A stretch of 19,129 nucleotides of DNA from Bacilli bacterium (GTDB lineage: Bacteria > Bacillota_I > Bacilli_A > RF39 > UBA660): contig CAAENH010000048.1 of the NCBI GenBank assembly GCA_900757295.1, positions 1 to 19,129 of the forward strand, read 5' to 3'. Of this stretch, positions 6,901 through 14,457 are shown in pieces. Positions within the stretch are counted from its first letter, which is position 1; each line of letters opens with the position of its first letter. The notes beneath the pieces were generated by a model. The model saw nothing but the letters and a program-made list of their open reading frames with translations. It had not been told where the DNA came from and did not search any database. Both the position numbers and the translations under genes were made by a program.

Positions 6901-9164
6901 TAGGAGCAACATTTGGATTATATGCTAAAGAGGAAATTAAAAATTATAAAGATGAAATAGTGGTAAAAGCAGGTACACTAATTGAAAGTGCAACAAGTGA
7001 TACAGAAGGAAAAGTTCACTTTACTTCTGATTTACCTTTAACTAATTTTGAAATAAAAGAAATTCAAGCACCAATTGGATATGCTTCAAGTAATGAAACA
7101 ATAAAAGTTGATGCAACTTATAGAGGACAAGATACCAAAATTGTTGATTTAGAATATGAGTTTAAAAATAAGATAATAAAGGTAGAAGTTTCAAAGCAAG
7201 ATATTACTGATTCAACAGAAATTGAAGGAGCTTGTTTAACTGTGTATGAAAAAGATAATCCAGGAGCAATTTTTGATACTTGGATTTCAACTAAAGAACC
7301 TCATTTAATAAAAGGGTTAGAAGTTCGTAAAACTTATGTATTAAAAGAAACATCTGCACCTTATGGATTCACAATATCTGATAATGTAGAATTTACTATT
7401 AATGATACTGGTGAAATTCAATCTGTAATTATGAAAGATGAGTTAGTTTTAGGAAAACTTAAATTTAACAAATATGGAGAAATTTTTAACCAAACAATAA
7501 TAGGACAAAATGAATTTGGAAAAACGGAATCGCCAATATGGAATAAATCAAATTTATTAAATGCTGAAATTACGATATATGCTAACGAAGATATAACCAT
7601 AGGAAATACAACATACTATAAAAAAGGCGAAAAAGTACAGACATTAGAAAGTGATTGGGAAACAGTATTAAGCAAAGAACTACCAGTTGGAAGTTATTAT
7701 TATTTAGAAACAAAAGTGCCTCATGGTTATGTTGCTGATACAAATAAACACTATTTTACTATTGAAAATACACAAGTAAAAGAAGTACAAATAATAGAAT
7801 CAACATTAACAAATATAAGAGCAAAAGTTAATATTGATATGACAAAGATACTAGAAGAACAAAAAATATTTATAAATAATGAGGCTTATAAAGACGTTGT
7901 TTTTGGTATTTATGCAAGAGAAAATATTTATGATTACATGGGAAATGTAGCAATAGAAAAGGGTACAATGATAGCAACAAGTGGAATAACAAAAGAAGGA
8001 ACATTAGAAAATGTGCCAGATTTACCTAATGGAGTTTATTACCTAAAAGAACTTGCAACAAATTCTCAATATATTTTGAATGAAACAGAATATGATTTTG
8101 AAATTAGTTATAAAGGACCAAGTATTATAGAATATGTAGTTCAAATAGGAAAAGAAGGAAAAATAGACAATGAACTTGCTCGTGGTACAATTCAAGTGAA
8201 AAAAGTTGATACATTAGATGAAAATATAAAACTTAAAAATGTAGAATTTAATATTTCTACAAAAGAAGATATGAGTAATGTAATAACTACAGAAAAAACA
8301 AATGAAGAAGGCATTGCAACTTTCAATGAATTAGAACTTGGAACATATTATATTCAAGAAGCTAAACAAGTTGATGGATATACTTTAAACAATACTATTT
8401 ATAAAGTTGAAATTAAAGAAGATGGAGATATTTTAATAATAGCTTGTAAAAATAAGCCAACTGAAATGGTATTTAGCAAAGTTGATGAAACAGGAACTAA
8501 TGAATTACCTGGTGCAACAATACAAATAATTGAAAAAGAAACAGGAAACATTATAGATGAATGGGTATCTACAGAAGAAAATCATAAAATTAATTATTTG
8601 ACAGAAGGAAAAGAATATACTATGAAAGAGATTACTGCACCTTATGGTTATGAAATTGCAGAAGAAATAGATTTTGTAGCTGGTGATGGAAAGAAAATTA
8701 TAATGAAGGATATGCCAATTCTAAAATCTGTAAGAGTTGAAAAGTTGGATAAAACTACAAAAGAACATATTAAATCTAATAAATTTATATTTGGAATTTA
8801 TGAAGATAAAGATTGTACTAAACTAATTAAAGAAGCAGGGGCAAACGAATATGAGGGTACTGCATTATTTGAAGGATTAAGATATGGAACTTATTACATT
8901 AAAGAAATAAAAGCACCTTTAGGATATAAACTTTCAGAACAAGTTGTAAAAATAGAAATAAACGAAAAAGGTGTTTTGGCAGATGGTAAAGCACTAGAAG
9001 AAAAAGATAATGTATATGGTTTTGTTTATTATAATTCACTATTACCTTCAATTCAAACAGGTAATAAAAGCAATTATATTTTACTAGGAAGTTTAGCACT
9101 AATTTCTCTACTTGGAATAGTTGGAGGCATTACAATATTAAGAAAAAAATACAAAGAAGAATAA
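3990..9164 (+). CDS. giant thioester/CnaB-repeat surface adhesin, sortase-anchored
   Basis: A 1724-residue wall-attached adhesin. The GTG at 3990 lies nine bases after AAAAGGAG; a TTG at 3984 is too close to it and the ATG at 3999 rather far. A signal peptide ends near VFA-32. Residues about 33-280 look like a thioester domain: Cys78 in VFCAEHG and Gln143 in QQYIW (the QxxΦW motif) are the expected pair for a reactive Cys-Gln bond that binds host or partner surfaces covalently. About 13 CnaB/SpaA-like beta domains follow to residue about 1680, each with an early VxKxD-type lysine and a late KEtxAPxGY-type glutamate, consistent with isopeptide-stabilised stalk modules. The C-terminus has LPSIQTG (1685-1691), a hydrophobic span (about 1696-1716) and RKKYKEE. 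Anchoring by the nearby sortase is inferred. Hairpins flank the gene on both sides. Confidence 0.92.
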   Translation: MKIMKKYMLNKKVIAMLLLIITMLTNISPVFAVSGSGTFAGGQYASGMLTTDHAAGSTGVLIRRLINNTTGERYTVFCAEHGVDFKTGSSYNGNYYTPTDATIKRACKIAYFGWYKDNGGYVVDGGILANDMKWVKQAYVFTQQYIWETLGQSNATFRDSTVQANYVAFKNDINNKINNMQKRPSFDATTIEINAGETKVLNDTNGVLADYSSIDNTKDNVRFQHNKGENTLTISVSENCTVERLNISDNLFQSWGLVKEESKDQDTTVYFSFKTGVQNQLMALHYNDPVPMAMSLKINLFGKLDIGKKDNKGNYVPDTKFKISYNADMSNPIGTYTTGSNGKVLVDELRPGTVYIQETDVPKHLVLDTTIRSAIVKTAQTTSFEATNKWKQGRIQVVKKDAETNKVVNKAGTIFDISDSNNKKVASITTNEKGIATSELLDYGTYYVKESTAPNKYTIKVEVSENIGVVEDGKTYQITIVNTRVKGSVTISKEDTKTGKQAQGEATLEGAIYGIYARTPILDPADDTMIYNTDVKVAEMTTNKESNATMSNLYLGEYYIKEIKPSRGYNLDNTKYNFDLTYENQNVKVVTKHVTVKERVISQAFQIIKISSDEAGEAELLPSAEFTIKAQKDIEKYGSWDAAPITKNANGETASILKTDSKGYAISDRLPFGTYVVRETLVPEDKYKVEDFKIVISEDSDKPQTWRVFNDTSFTSVLAIVKKDAETEKVVKIEGASFKIKNLDTNEYFGYWEWNPLPHYVSTWTTNETGTVMTGDKLNVGNYQLEEIKGPKGYLISSQPVKFKISSSSAYETLPDGKTSVITVDQKDTSVKGKITVEKCGEVLTDFKDGKFVYEEKGLANAKYEVFAREDIYDPSNDGTIIYKKGTVVDTIITKLDGKGTSKELPLGEYSVKEVNAPEGFVLSDEVKNVSLKYKDQNTAIVFDNTSFTNERQKVEINVYKKDAENDVGLLGATFGLYAKEEIKNYKDEIVVKAGTLIESATSDTEGKVHFTSDLPLTNFEIKEIQAPIGYASSNETIKVDATYRGQDTKIVDLEYEFKNKIIKVEVSKQDITDSTEIEGACLTVYEKDNPGAIFDTWISTKEPHLIKGLEVRKTYVLKETSAPYGFTISDNVEFTINDTGEIQSVIMKDELVLGKLKFNKYGEIFNQTIIGQNEFGKTESPIWNKSNLLNAEITIYANEDITIGNTTYYKKGEKVQTLESDWETVLSKELPVGSYYYLETKVPHGYVADTNKHYFTIENTQVKEVQIIESTLTNIRAKVNIDMTKILEEQKIFINNEAYKDVVFGIYARENIYDYMGNVAIEKGTMIATSGITKEGTLENVPDLPNGVYYLKELATNSQYILNETEYDFEISYKGPSIIEYVVQIGKEGKIDNELARGTIQVKKVDTLDENIKLKNVEFNISTKEDMSNVITTEKTNEEGIATFNELELGTYYIQEAKQVDGYTLNNTIYKVEIKEDGDILIIACKNKPTEMVFSKVDETGTNELPGATIQIIEKETGNIIDEWVSTEENHKINYLTEGKEYTMKEITAPYGYEIAEEIDFVAGDGKKIIMKDMPILKSVRVEKLDKTTKEHIKSNKFIFGIYEDKDCTKLIKEAGANEYEGTALFEGLRYGTYYIKEIKAPLGYKLSEQVVKIEINEKGVLADGKALEEKDNVYGFVYYNSLLPSIQTGNKSNYILLGSLALISLLGIVGGITILRKKYKEE

Positions 9165-9167
9165 TTT

Positions 9168-9193
9168 GAGTGGGTGAAACTCCCACTCTTTTT
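9168..9193 (+). terminator. intrinsic terminator after the adhesin gene
   Basis: GAGTGGG (9168-9174) and CCCACTC (9182-9188) form a perfect 7-bp GC-rich stem with a seven-base loop, followed by TTTTT (9189-9193), directly after the adhesin stop. The next ATG is only 23 bases further on. Confidence 0.9.
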
Positions 9194-9216
9194 CATTCGT
9201 GAGAAAAGAGGAAAAT

Positions 9217-9594
9217 ATGAGAAGCAATATAATTTATAATTTTGAGGACTTTAGAGCATTAGTGACGAATAAGGCTAAAGAAGGTGCTTATTATTTATTA
9301 TATGATGATTTTTATTTTGAACAAATAGATAAAAACATGATGATAACGAGAGAAGTATTTGCTACAGCTGGAAGATATACAAGATCATTTAATGTAGTAA
9401 AATATATAAACTTTAAATTAAAAGACCAATATACAACAAAAGAATTAGCTGAATTTATAGAATTATTAAGAAAAAATACAAGAATACTTCTTACAATATA
9501 TAATCAAAAAGAATGTTTTTTGTTATTTATAAGCAATAAAGATGACTCAAAATTAGAAAATCAAATAGAAAAACTAATAGAAATGGAGCAATAA
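9217..9594 (+). CDS. small soluble protein, unknown
   Basis: A 125-residue cytosolic protein beginning MRSNIIYNFEDF. The ATG at 9217 is preferred over a GTG at 9199 because AGAGG (9207-9211) lies five bases before it. It has a mixed alpha/beta look: aromatic strands such as GAYYLLYDDFYFEQ, a central VVKYINFKL strand, a helix (TTKELAEFIELLRK), a strand pair (ILLTIYNQKECFLLFI) and a C-terminal acidic helix. There is no signal peptide and no recognised motif. It follows the adhesin terminator and is one base from the next gene, so it opens the group of small proteins before the primase. Function is not recognised. Confidence 0.65.
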   Translation: MRSNIIYNFEDFRALVTNKAKEGAYYLLYDDFYFEQIDKNMMITREVFATAGRYTRSFNVVKYINFKLKDQYTTKELAEFIELLRKNTRILLTIYNQKECFLLFISNKDDSKLENQIEKLIEMEQ

Positions 9595-9595
9595 C

Positions 9596-9985
9596 ATGAG
9601 AAAAGAAATAAGAATAATTACTACTAAAAGAGGATATGGAAATATCATAAGGAGTTTAAAAACTTTTAATAATCAGAAGATAATTGACAATATAATCAAT
9701 GAAAAAACATGTCAAACTTATGGAGGAATAGTTTTTTTAAAATGGGATAATCCACAAGATTTTAAGTTAATACAAACTATAATAATATGTTTAATGAGTC
9801 ATAGAAATTCATATACAATATGCAAAATAGAAGATGAAGCAGTTTGTACTTATTGTAAAAATATAGAACATAAGAATCTGCCAATACCAGTTATAGATTG
9901 TAAATTTAAAGATGAAGAAACAATAGAAAAACTAAAAGCTCTTACAAACAAAAGAAGAAAAGGAGGAAAAACAAATGGGATATAG
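9596..9985 (+). CDS. small protein, diverged paralogue of the next gene
   Basis: A 129-residue protein with GGAG seven bases before its ATG. The first 90 residues follow the same pattern as the protein at 9975-10418: an opening IRIITTKRGY against IRIITSEKGF, a central FLKWDNPQD against YVKWYENDY, then a helix and a Y-rich strand ending KIEDE against RIGEE. The tail differs: here it has Cys-x-x-Cys (CTYC) and a basic RRKGGK end instead of an acidic one. The overlap of 11 bases with the next gene suggests an old tandem duplication that kept translational coupling. Such IRIIT-type proteins occur in phages and conjugative elements with no known role. Confidence 0.65.
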   Translation: MRKEIRIITTKRGYGNIIRSLKTFNNQKIIDNIINEKTCQTYGGIVFLKWDNPQDFKLIQTIIICLMSHRNSYTICKIEDEAVCTYCKNIEHKNLPIPVIDCKFKDEETIEKLKALTNKRRKGGKTNGI

Positions 9986-10418
9986 ATCAGATATTAGAAT
10001 TATAACAAGCGAAAAGGGATTTGAAGAATTAAAAAAGTTTGTGACAAAATATTTAAAAGAGCACAATGAGGATTACAATCTTTTAGAAAATTGTGATATA
10101 AAACAAGAAGGAAAAAAACAATGTTATTTTGGTTGGAACTATGTAAAATGGTATGAAAATGATTATGAAGATGTGGATGCTATAATGGAAGGATTACAGC
10201 ATTTGAGTGACAAAGAATATTCATATAGATATATGAGAATTGGAGAAGAATATGATGATGTTGAAGAACAATATTGTGATGGAGAAAAGGATAAAAATAT
10301 TTTTCTAGAATATCCAAGTATGATACGAGAATTTGATGATGAATATGTTAAGGAACAACTAAAAGAAAATGATAAAATAATTGAAATCGAAACAGACAAG
10401 GAAAACATAGATATATGA
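9975..10418 (+). CDS. conserved acidic mobile-element protein, unknown
   Basis: A 147-residue protein starting MGYRSDIRIITSEKGF, with AGGAGG eight bases upstream. The MGYRSDIRI start and the central CYFGWNYVKWYE segment are a pattern seen in hypothetical proteins of many Firmicute phages and conjugative elements. It is rich in Asp, Glu and Tyr throughout and ends in a very acidic helix, so it may mimic nucleic acid or act as an inhibitor; that is only an inference from composition. It is the full-length, better-conserved member of a tandem pair with the gene before it. Its TGA stop overlaps the primase ATG by four bases, tying its synthesis to the primase. Confidence 0.7.
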   Translation: MGYRSDIRIITSEKGFEELKKFVTKYLKEHNEDYNLLENCDIKQEGKKQCYFGWNYVKWYENDYEDVDAIMEGLQHLSDKEYSYRYMRIGEEYDDVEEQYCDGEKDKNIFLEYPSMIREFDDEYVKEQLKENDKIIEIETDKENIDI

Positions 10419-12796
10419 GTGCTTATGACGAAATATTATCAAGTTCCAATATAATAAATATTCTTGAATATTATGGATTAAAAGTTGCTAAAAATAAATG
10501 TATTTGTCCTTTTCATAGTGATACGCATCCTTCTATGATGGTAAACACTAGCAAAGGTATTGCAAAATGTTTTGCTTGTGGCTCTGGAGGAAATGTTGTA
10601 TCATTTATCCAAAAATATGAAACAGAAATAAATCATAATGCAATAAGCACAGTAGAAGCTATGCAAAAAGCAATAGATATACAACATTTGAATATTGTCC
10701 TTTCACAAAACAATAAAATGCCTCTAACCGAAGAACAAAAGAAACAAAAGACATTATCTAACATTCTAAAAGATGCAATTACTATTTGCGAGAATAATTT
10801 AAAAACTAAAAATATAGATGGAGAGAGGACTCTCGACTATCTTAAAAGTAGAAACTTATCTGAACAAATAATCAATAATTTTCATATTGGATTCAATCCT
10901 ACTTATGATAATATAACTAATAATTTATTATCAAAGTACAATATGAAAGATTTAATAGAAGTAGGCATTACAAAGGAATCTAAAAATGATTATATTGATA
11001 TATTTAGCCATAGAATAATGATTCCTATATTTGACCAATATGGAAATCCTGTTGGATTTGGAGCGAGAGTATTAGGAGATGCAAAGCCTAAATATATTAA
11101 CACTATGGCAACTCCATTATTCAATAAAAGTGAATTACTATTTAATTATCATAAAGCAAAATCTTTTGCTAGAAATTATGAAATGATAGTAGTCGAAGGA
11201 TATATGGATGTTATAAGTGCTAATGCAATGGGATTTGCAAATACTGTAGGGATAATGGGAACTGCATTAACAAAAGAACAAATTGAATTACTAAAGAAAT
11301 TAAAGTGTGAAATTACTCTTTCCCTTGATAATGATGATGCTGGTAAAAATGCAATGATTCGAGTTATACCAGAATTATTAAATGAAGGACTAGAAGTAAA
11401 TGTATTAGATATATCAAAATTAGAAGGTAAATACAAAGACTTCGGAGATTTACAAATTGCAAATGTAAAAAAGGAAGATGTTTATAAAACAAAAATATCT
11501 GCCTTTATTTTTTTACTTGAAAATCAATATTTACAAAATAAAGAATTAAATGTTGATAATATCTATAATACTTATAAAAAGATGCAAAGAGATGGTTTAA
11601 TTAAAGATACAAAAGATATTCTTCGCTTTAAAGAATATGTAACAAATAAAACCAATTTTAGAGTAGAGGAGGTTGAAGATATTATTATGCCAAAAGAAGT
11701 AAAACAAGAATCCAGAGTTGAAAGATATAAAGGCTTATTTTTCTATTACTATATAATGGATCATTTGAAAAAATATGCGACTAATCATCAAGATAGAATA
11801 TTACAAAAATATCTTGAAACGAATGCTATTACACAAGAACTAATTGAAGAAACATTGAATAATGAAAATTATTTAAAAGATGGAGAAAATACAATAGATA
11901 TTTCAAGATATGTAAATGAGTACATCTATACATCTGATGATTATATAAAATTTAAAAATGATAAAATTTTTATTCTAGAAAATTTACTAAACAATGTAAA
12001 AAGTTTTGATCAAGAAGGAAATGTTGTAAATATAAAATTATCTGTAGAGCAAAAAGATATTGTTTTAAAGCAATATGCAGAAAGTTTTGAAACTAATATA
12101 AAAGATTATATTGAAAACAATCCAGATGAGTTTGAGGATTTATTTATTGCTAATAATACTTCGCAATTTGAGAAATTATTTCCTAAAACTTATGTTGAAT
12201 CACTAAAAGAACAGGCAGTTAGTAGATTTAAAAATGAAAATGTTATGGAAGCAGTAAGATATGGTTTAGCATATCCAGATAATATGAAATCTGCAATGAC
12301 TAGACAATTTGTGAATAATGACAAATACAAGACTTTACTTGTTTTCAATAATAATAAAAATATTTTAGGATTAACACCAGAAAATATTATGAAAGAAACG
12401 AAAGAAGAATTAGAAAAAAAGCCAGAGAAAACAAAACAAAAAGAACAAGATGACATACAAAAGACAGAAGTTGAAACTGTAAAAAATAATAATGATATGT
12501 CTGTATTTATTAAATTATCTGGAAAAGAAAAAGAATCGTTTAAAGGTATTTATTTGCCTATTGATAGTGGAACACAAGTATTTATTCCAAAACAATTATA
12601 TAGAATCGATGATGGAAAACTACAAATATTAAATTCACAATCAAAATCAGCAAATATGAGCGAATATGCAGTAGATGAAAATACTAGAACTAAAAAATTT
12701 ATGAATAGATTAACATTAGATAATTTTTATCATAAATATTTTAATTTATATGAAATTTCAATGGAGAAAGAGGTGATTCCAAGTGCAAGCTACTAA
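10415..12796 (+). CDS. DnaG-type DNA primase with extended C-terminus
   Basis: A 793-residue primase that would make RNA primers on the transferred or replicating strand. The zinc-binding CHC2 domain is at the N-terminus: Cys31, His34, Cys52 and Cys55 in CPFH and CFACGSGG. The TOPRIM catalytic core is complete: Glu261 in VVEGYMD and Asp305/Asp307 in LDNDDAG. The region between, with FGARVLGDAKPKYINT and TPLFNKSELLFNYHKAK, is the usual DnaG RNA-polymerase subdomain. Residues about 430-680 are helical, and a further domain (about 690-793, YLPIDSGTQVFIP and on) goes beyond the usual DnaG length of about 600. The ATG overlaps the previous TGA, and the end overlaps the next gene by 14 bases. Element-borne primases let a transferred strand be copied in a new host. 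Confidence 0.92.
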   Translation: MSAYDEILSSSNIINILEYYGLKVAKNKCICPFHSDTHPSMMVNTSKGIAKCFACGSGGNVVSFIQKYETEINHNAISTVEAMQKAIDIQHLNIVLSQNNKMPLTEEQKKQKTLSNILKDAITICENNLKTKNIDGERTLDYLKSRNLSEQIINNFHIGFNPTYDNITNNLLSKYNMKDLIEVGITKESKNDYIDIFSHRIMIPIFDQYGNPVGFGARVLGDAKPKYINTMATPLFNKSELLFNYHKAKSFARNYEMIVVEGYMDVISANAMGFANTVGIMGTALTKEQIELLKKLKCEITLSLDNDDAGKNAMIRVIPELLNEGLEVNVLDISKLEGKYKDFGDLQIANVKKEDVYKTKISAFIFLLENQYLQNKELNVDNIYNTYKKMQRDGLIKDTKDILRFKEYVTNKTNFRVEEVEDIIMPKEVKQESRVERYKGLFFYYYIMDHLKKYATNHQDRILQKYLETNAITQELIEETLNNENYLKDGENTIDISRYVNEYIYTSDDYIKFKNDKIFILENLLNNVKSFDQEGNVVNIKLSVEQKDIVLKQYAESFETNIKDYIENNPDEFEDLFIANNTSQFEKLFPKTYVESLKEQAVSRFKNENVMEAVRYGLAYPDNMKSAMTRQFVNNDKYKTLLVFNNNKNILGLTPENIMKETKEELEKKPEKTKQKEQDDIQKTEVETVKNNNDMSVFIKLSGKEKESFKGIYLPIDSGTQVFIPKQLYRIDDGKLQILNSQSKSANMSEYAVDENTRTKKFMNRLTLDNFYHKYFNLYEISMEKEVIPSASY

Positions 12797-14024
12797 TAAA
12801 AGTGATGCAACACAAGTCTATGAAGGTGCAGAAAGAGCTACAAGAGTTGGTATAAAGGATTTCTTTAAATATATTTTAAAGCCATTTTCAGTATTTAGTT
12901 ATCATTATTTTGTTGAAGGCATAAAAGCAGTACAAAAAGATGGACCAACAAAAGAATTAGAAAAGATAACTAATCTTTCCTATGATGAAACAATAAGAGT
13001 AATGGAAAAGTGTCAAAAAGATGGAATTAGAGTTGTTGCAAGTGAAAGAAAACTATCAACAGAAAATACAGAGTTTGGTAAGAAAAAATCACTATTTCAA
13101 CAAAAAAGAATAACAAAATACGCAAGAAGAATAAAAGGTTTAAGCGATTTTAAAGCACATTTTCCTAGAATTGCAAAAGTGTTGCATATAAATAGACTTA
13201 TGGCTAGATATGAAAAGAAACAAGCAGAGCAAGTGAAATCACATCAGAATAAAAGATATAATATCTATTTCAATAAATCTAAACAGGGATATATGGGAGA
13301 TAGAATTGCAGACTTAATAGAATATAGAACTAAAATCTCAAAAGACTTATTTGATGACAATATACAAGCTGCAATAGAAGAAACAAAAGAAAAAGGACAG
13401 ACTTTAAATGCACAGGAATTGAAAGATTTATCAGAAAGTCTAAATTTACACGAAATGGGTGAAGTCGAAGTTGAAGAATTTAAGAAAGACTATTGTATTC
13501 ACTCTATGCCTTTCTCTGCTTTTATGAGTATAAAAGATGATTTAGAAGTCGCAGATATTCCTTATGGAATGAAAGTTGTTACAAATGATGAAGATAAAAA
13601 AATTGCTAGTATATACTTTGAAAATAAACATTTAGAAAGATATTCGGAACTTGGATTTAATAATGTAGGTCAGATTCGTGTGTATGGATCTGATAATAAA
13701 AATATGCAATGGAATATCAATTCACAAGATGAAATAATATCTTTCAAGACAAAACTTGGAGAGCAAGAAAGACAAACTTATGAAACATTAAGTGGTAAAA
13801 ATTATATTATGAAAAGAACAGAGAATGAGTGTGTTTGGACTGTTTTTAAAAATGATATAAAAGAACTTGCAGAAAAGGAAAAAAAAAGGAATGTAGTAAA
13901 TGAGGATTTAGAAAAGCATAATATCTTTGAAGAACTTGAAAAAGAAGTTGCTAATTCTCCTACTCTAACAGAAGATAAGAATATAGAAATAAATATAGCA
14001 GATGAAAAAGAAGTAGGTGAGTAA
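12783..14024 (+). CDS. unknown protein upstream of the coupling protein (possible PcfB/DUF3801 relation)
   Basis: A 413-residue soluble protein starting with GTG; AGAGGTGA (12768-12775) lies seven bases before it, and the start overlaps the primase end by 14 bases. The N-terminal 110 residues (ATRVGIKDFFKYILKPF, then YDETIRVMEKCQKDGIRVVAS) recall the PcfB/DUF3801 accessory protein that precedes VirD4 in related elements, but only loosely. A very basic segment follows (about 95-165, KKKSLFQQKRITKYARR), suggesting nucleic-acid binding. The C-terminal half is alpha/beta with a Trp-rich tail (MQWNI, VWTVF) and an acidic end. Position before VirD4 suggests a relaxosome or coupling adaptor. It is not recognised with confidence. 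Confidence 0.6.
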   Translation: MQATNKSDATQVYEGAERATRVGIKDFFKYILKPFSVFSYHYFVEGIKAVQKDGPTKELEKITNLSYDETIRVMEKCQKDGIRVVASERKLSTENTEFGKKKSLFQQKRITKYARRIKGLSDFKAHFPRIAKVLHINRLMARYEKKQAEQVKSHQNKRYNIYFNKSKQGYMGDRIADLIEYRTKISKDLFDDNIQAAIEETKEKGQTLNAQELKDLSESLNLHEMGEVEVEEFKKDYCIHSMPFSAFMSIKDDLEVADIPYGMKVVTNDEDKKIASIYFENKHLERYSELGFNNVGQIRVYGSDNKNMQWNINSQDEIISFKTKLGEQERQTYETLSGKNYIMKRTENECVWTVFKNDIKELAEKEKKRNVVNEDLEKHNIFEELEKEVANSPTLTEDKNIEINIADEKEVGE

Positions 14025-14025
14025 A

Positions 14026-14436
14026 ATGGATAAGATACAAGAAAAAGCATATTTTAACATTGGAAATAGTGAATACTATGAAGGCTATCATATAAAAGAT
14101 GAGCGTTGGAATGGTTGGGCTAGACCTTATTTTGAAAAATGTATCGCAGAATTATTTGTAAATAATTTTGCTACAAAAGATTTTCAAATTGTATATGATA
14201 AATATACAGATTGTTATATTTGTAAAACATTAGAAAATGATATAGTTACTGCAACAGATATAGCAGAGAAAAAAATCATAAATACAAAAGAAGGAGCAAA
14301 AAAAGTATATGATTTTGGCTCTATAGGATGGACTTGGGATGATTATACTCTTGATGAAATAAAAAATCGAGAGAATATTCATATAATTACTCCAGATAAA
14401 CTTATAGAAAAAGATTCTATAAATTTAGATTATTAA
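14026..14436 (+). CDS. small conserved conjugative-element protein, unknown
   Basis: A 136-residue soluble protein. The ATG at 14026 is used because AGGTGAG (14015-14021) lies four bases before it; a GTG at 14017 sits inside that site. The central motif DERWNGWARPYFEK is distinctive and recurs, as far as I recall, in hypothetical proteins of Firmicute conjugative elements. Other features are DKYTDCYICKTLE with two cysteines and a GSIGWTWDDYTLDE segment near the end. It lies between the possible adaptor gene and VirD4, one base after the former's stop and 21 bases before the latter. Function is not known. Confidence 0.65.
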   Translation: MDKIQEKAYFNIGNSEYYEGYHIKDERWNGWARPYFEKCIAELFVNNFATKDFQIVYDKYTDCYICKTLENDIVTATDIAEKKIINTKEGAKKVYDFGSIGWTWDDYTLDEIKNRENIHIITPDKLIEKDSINLDY

Positions 14437-14457
14437 AAAATGGGAGGTGATGCAAAT

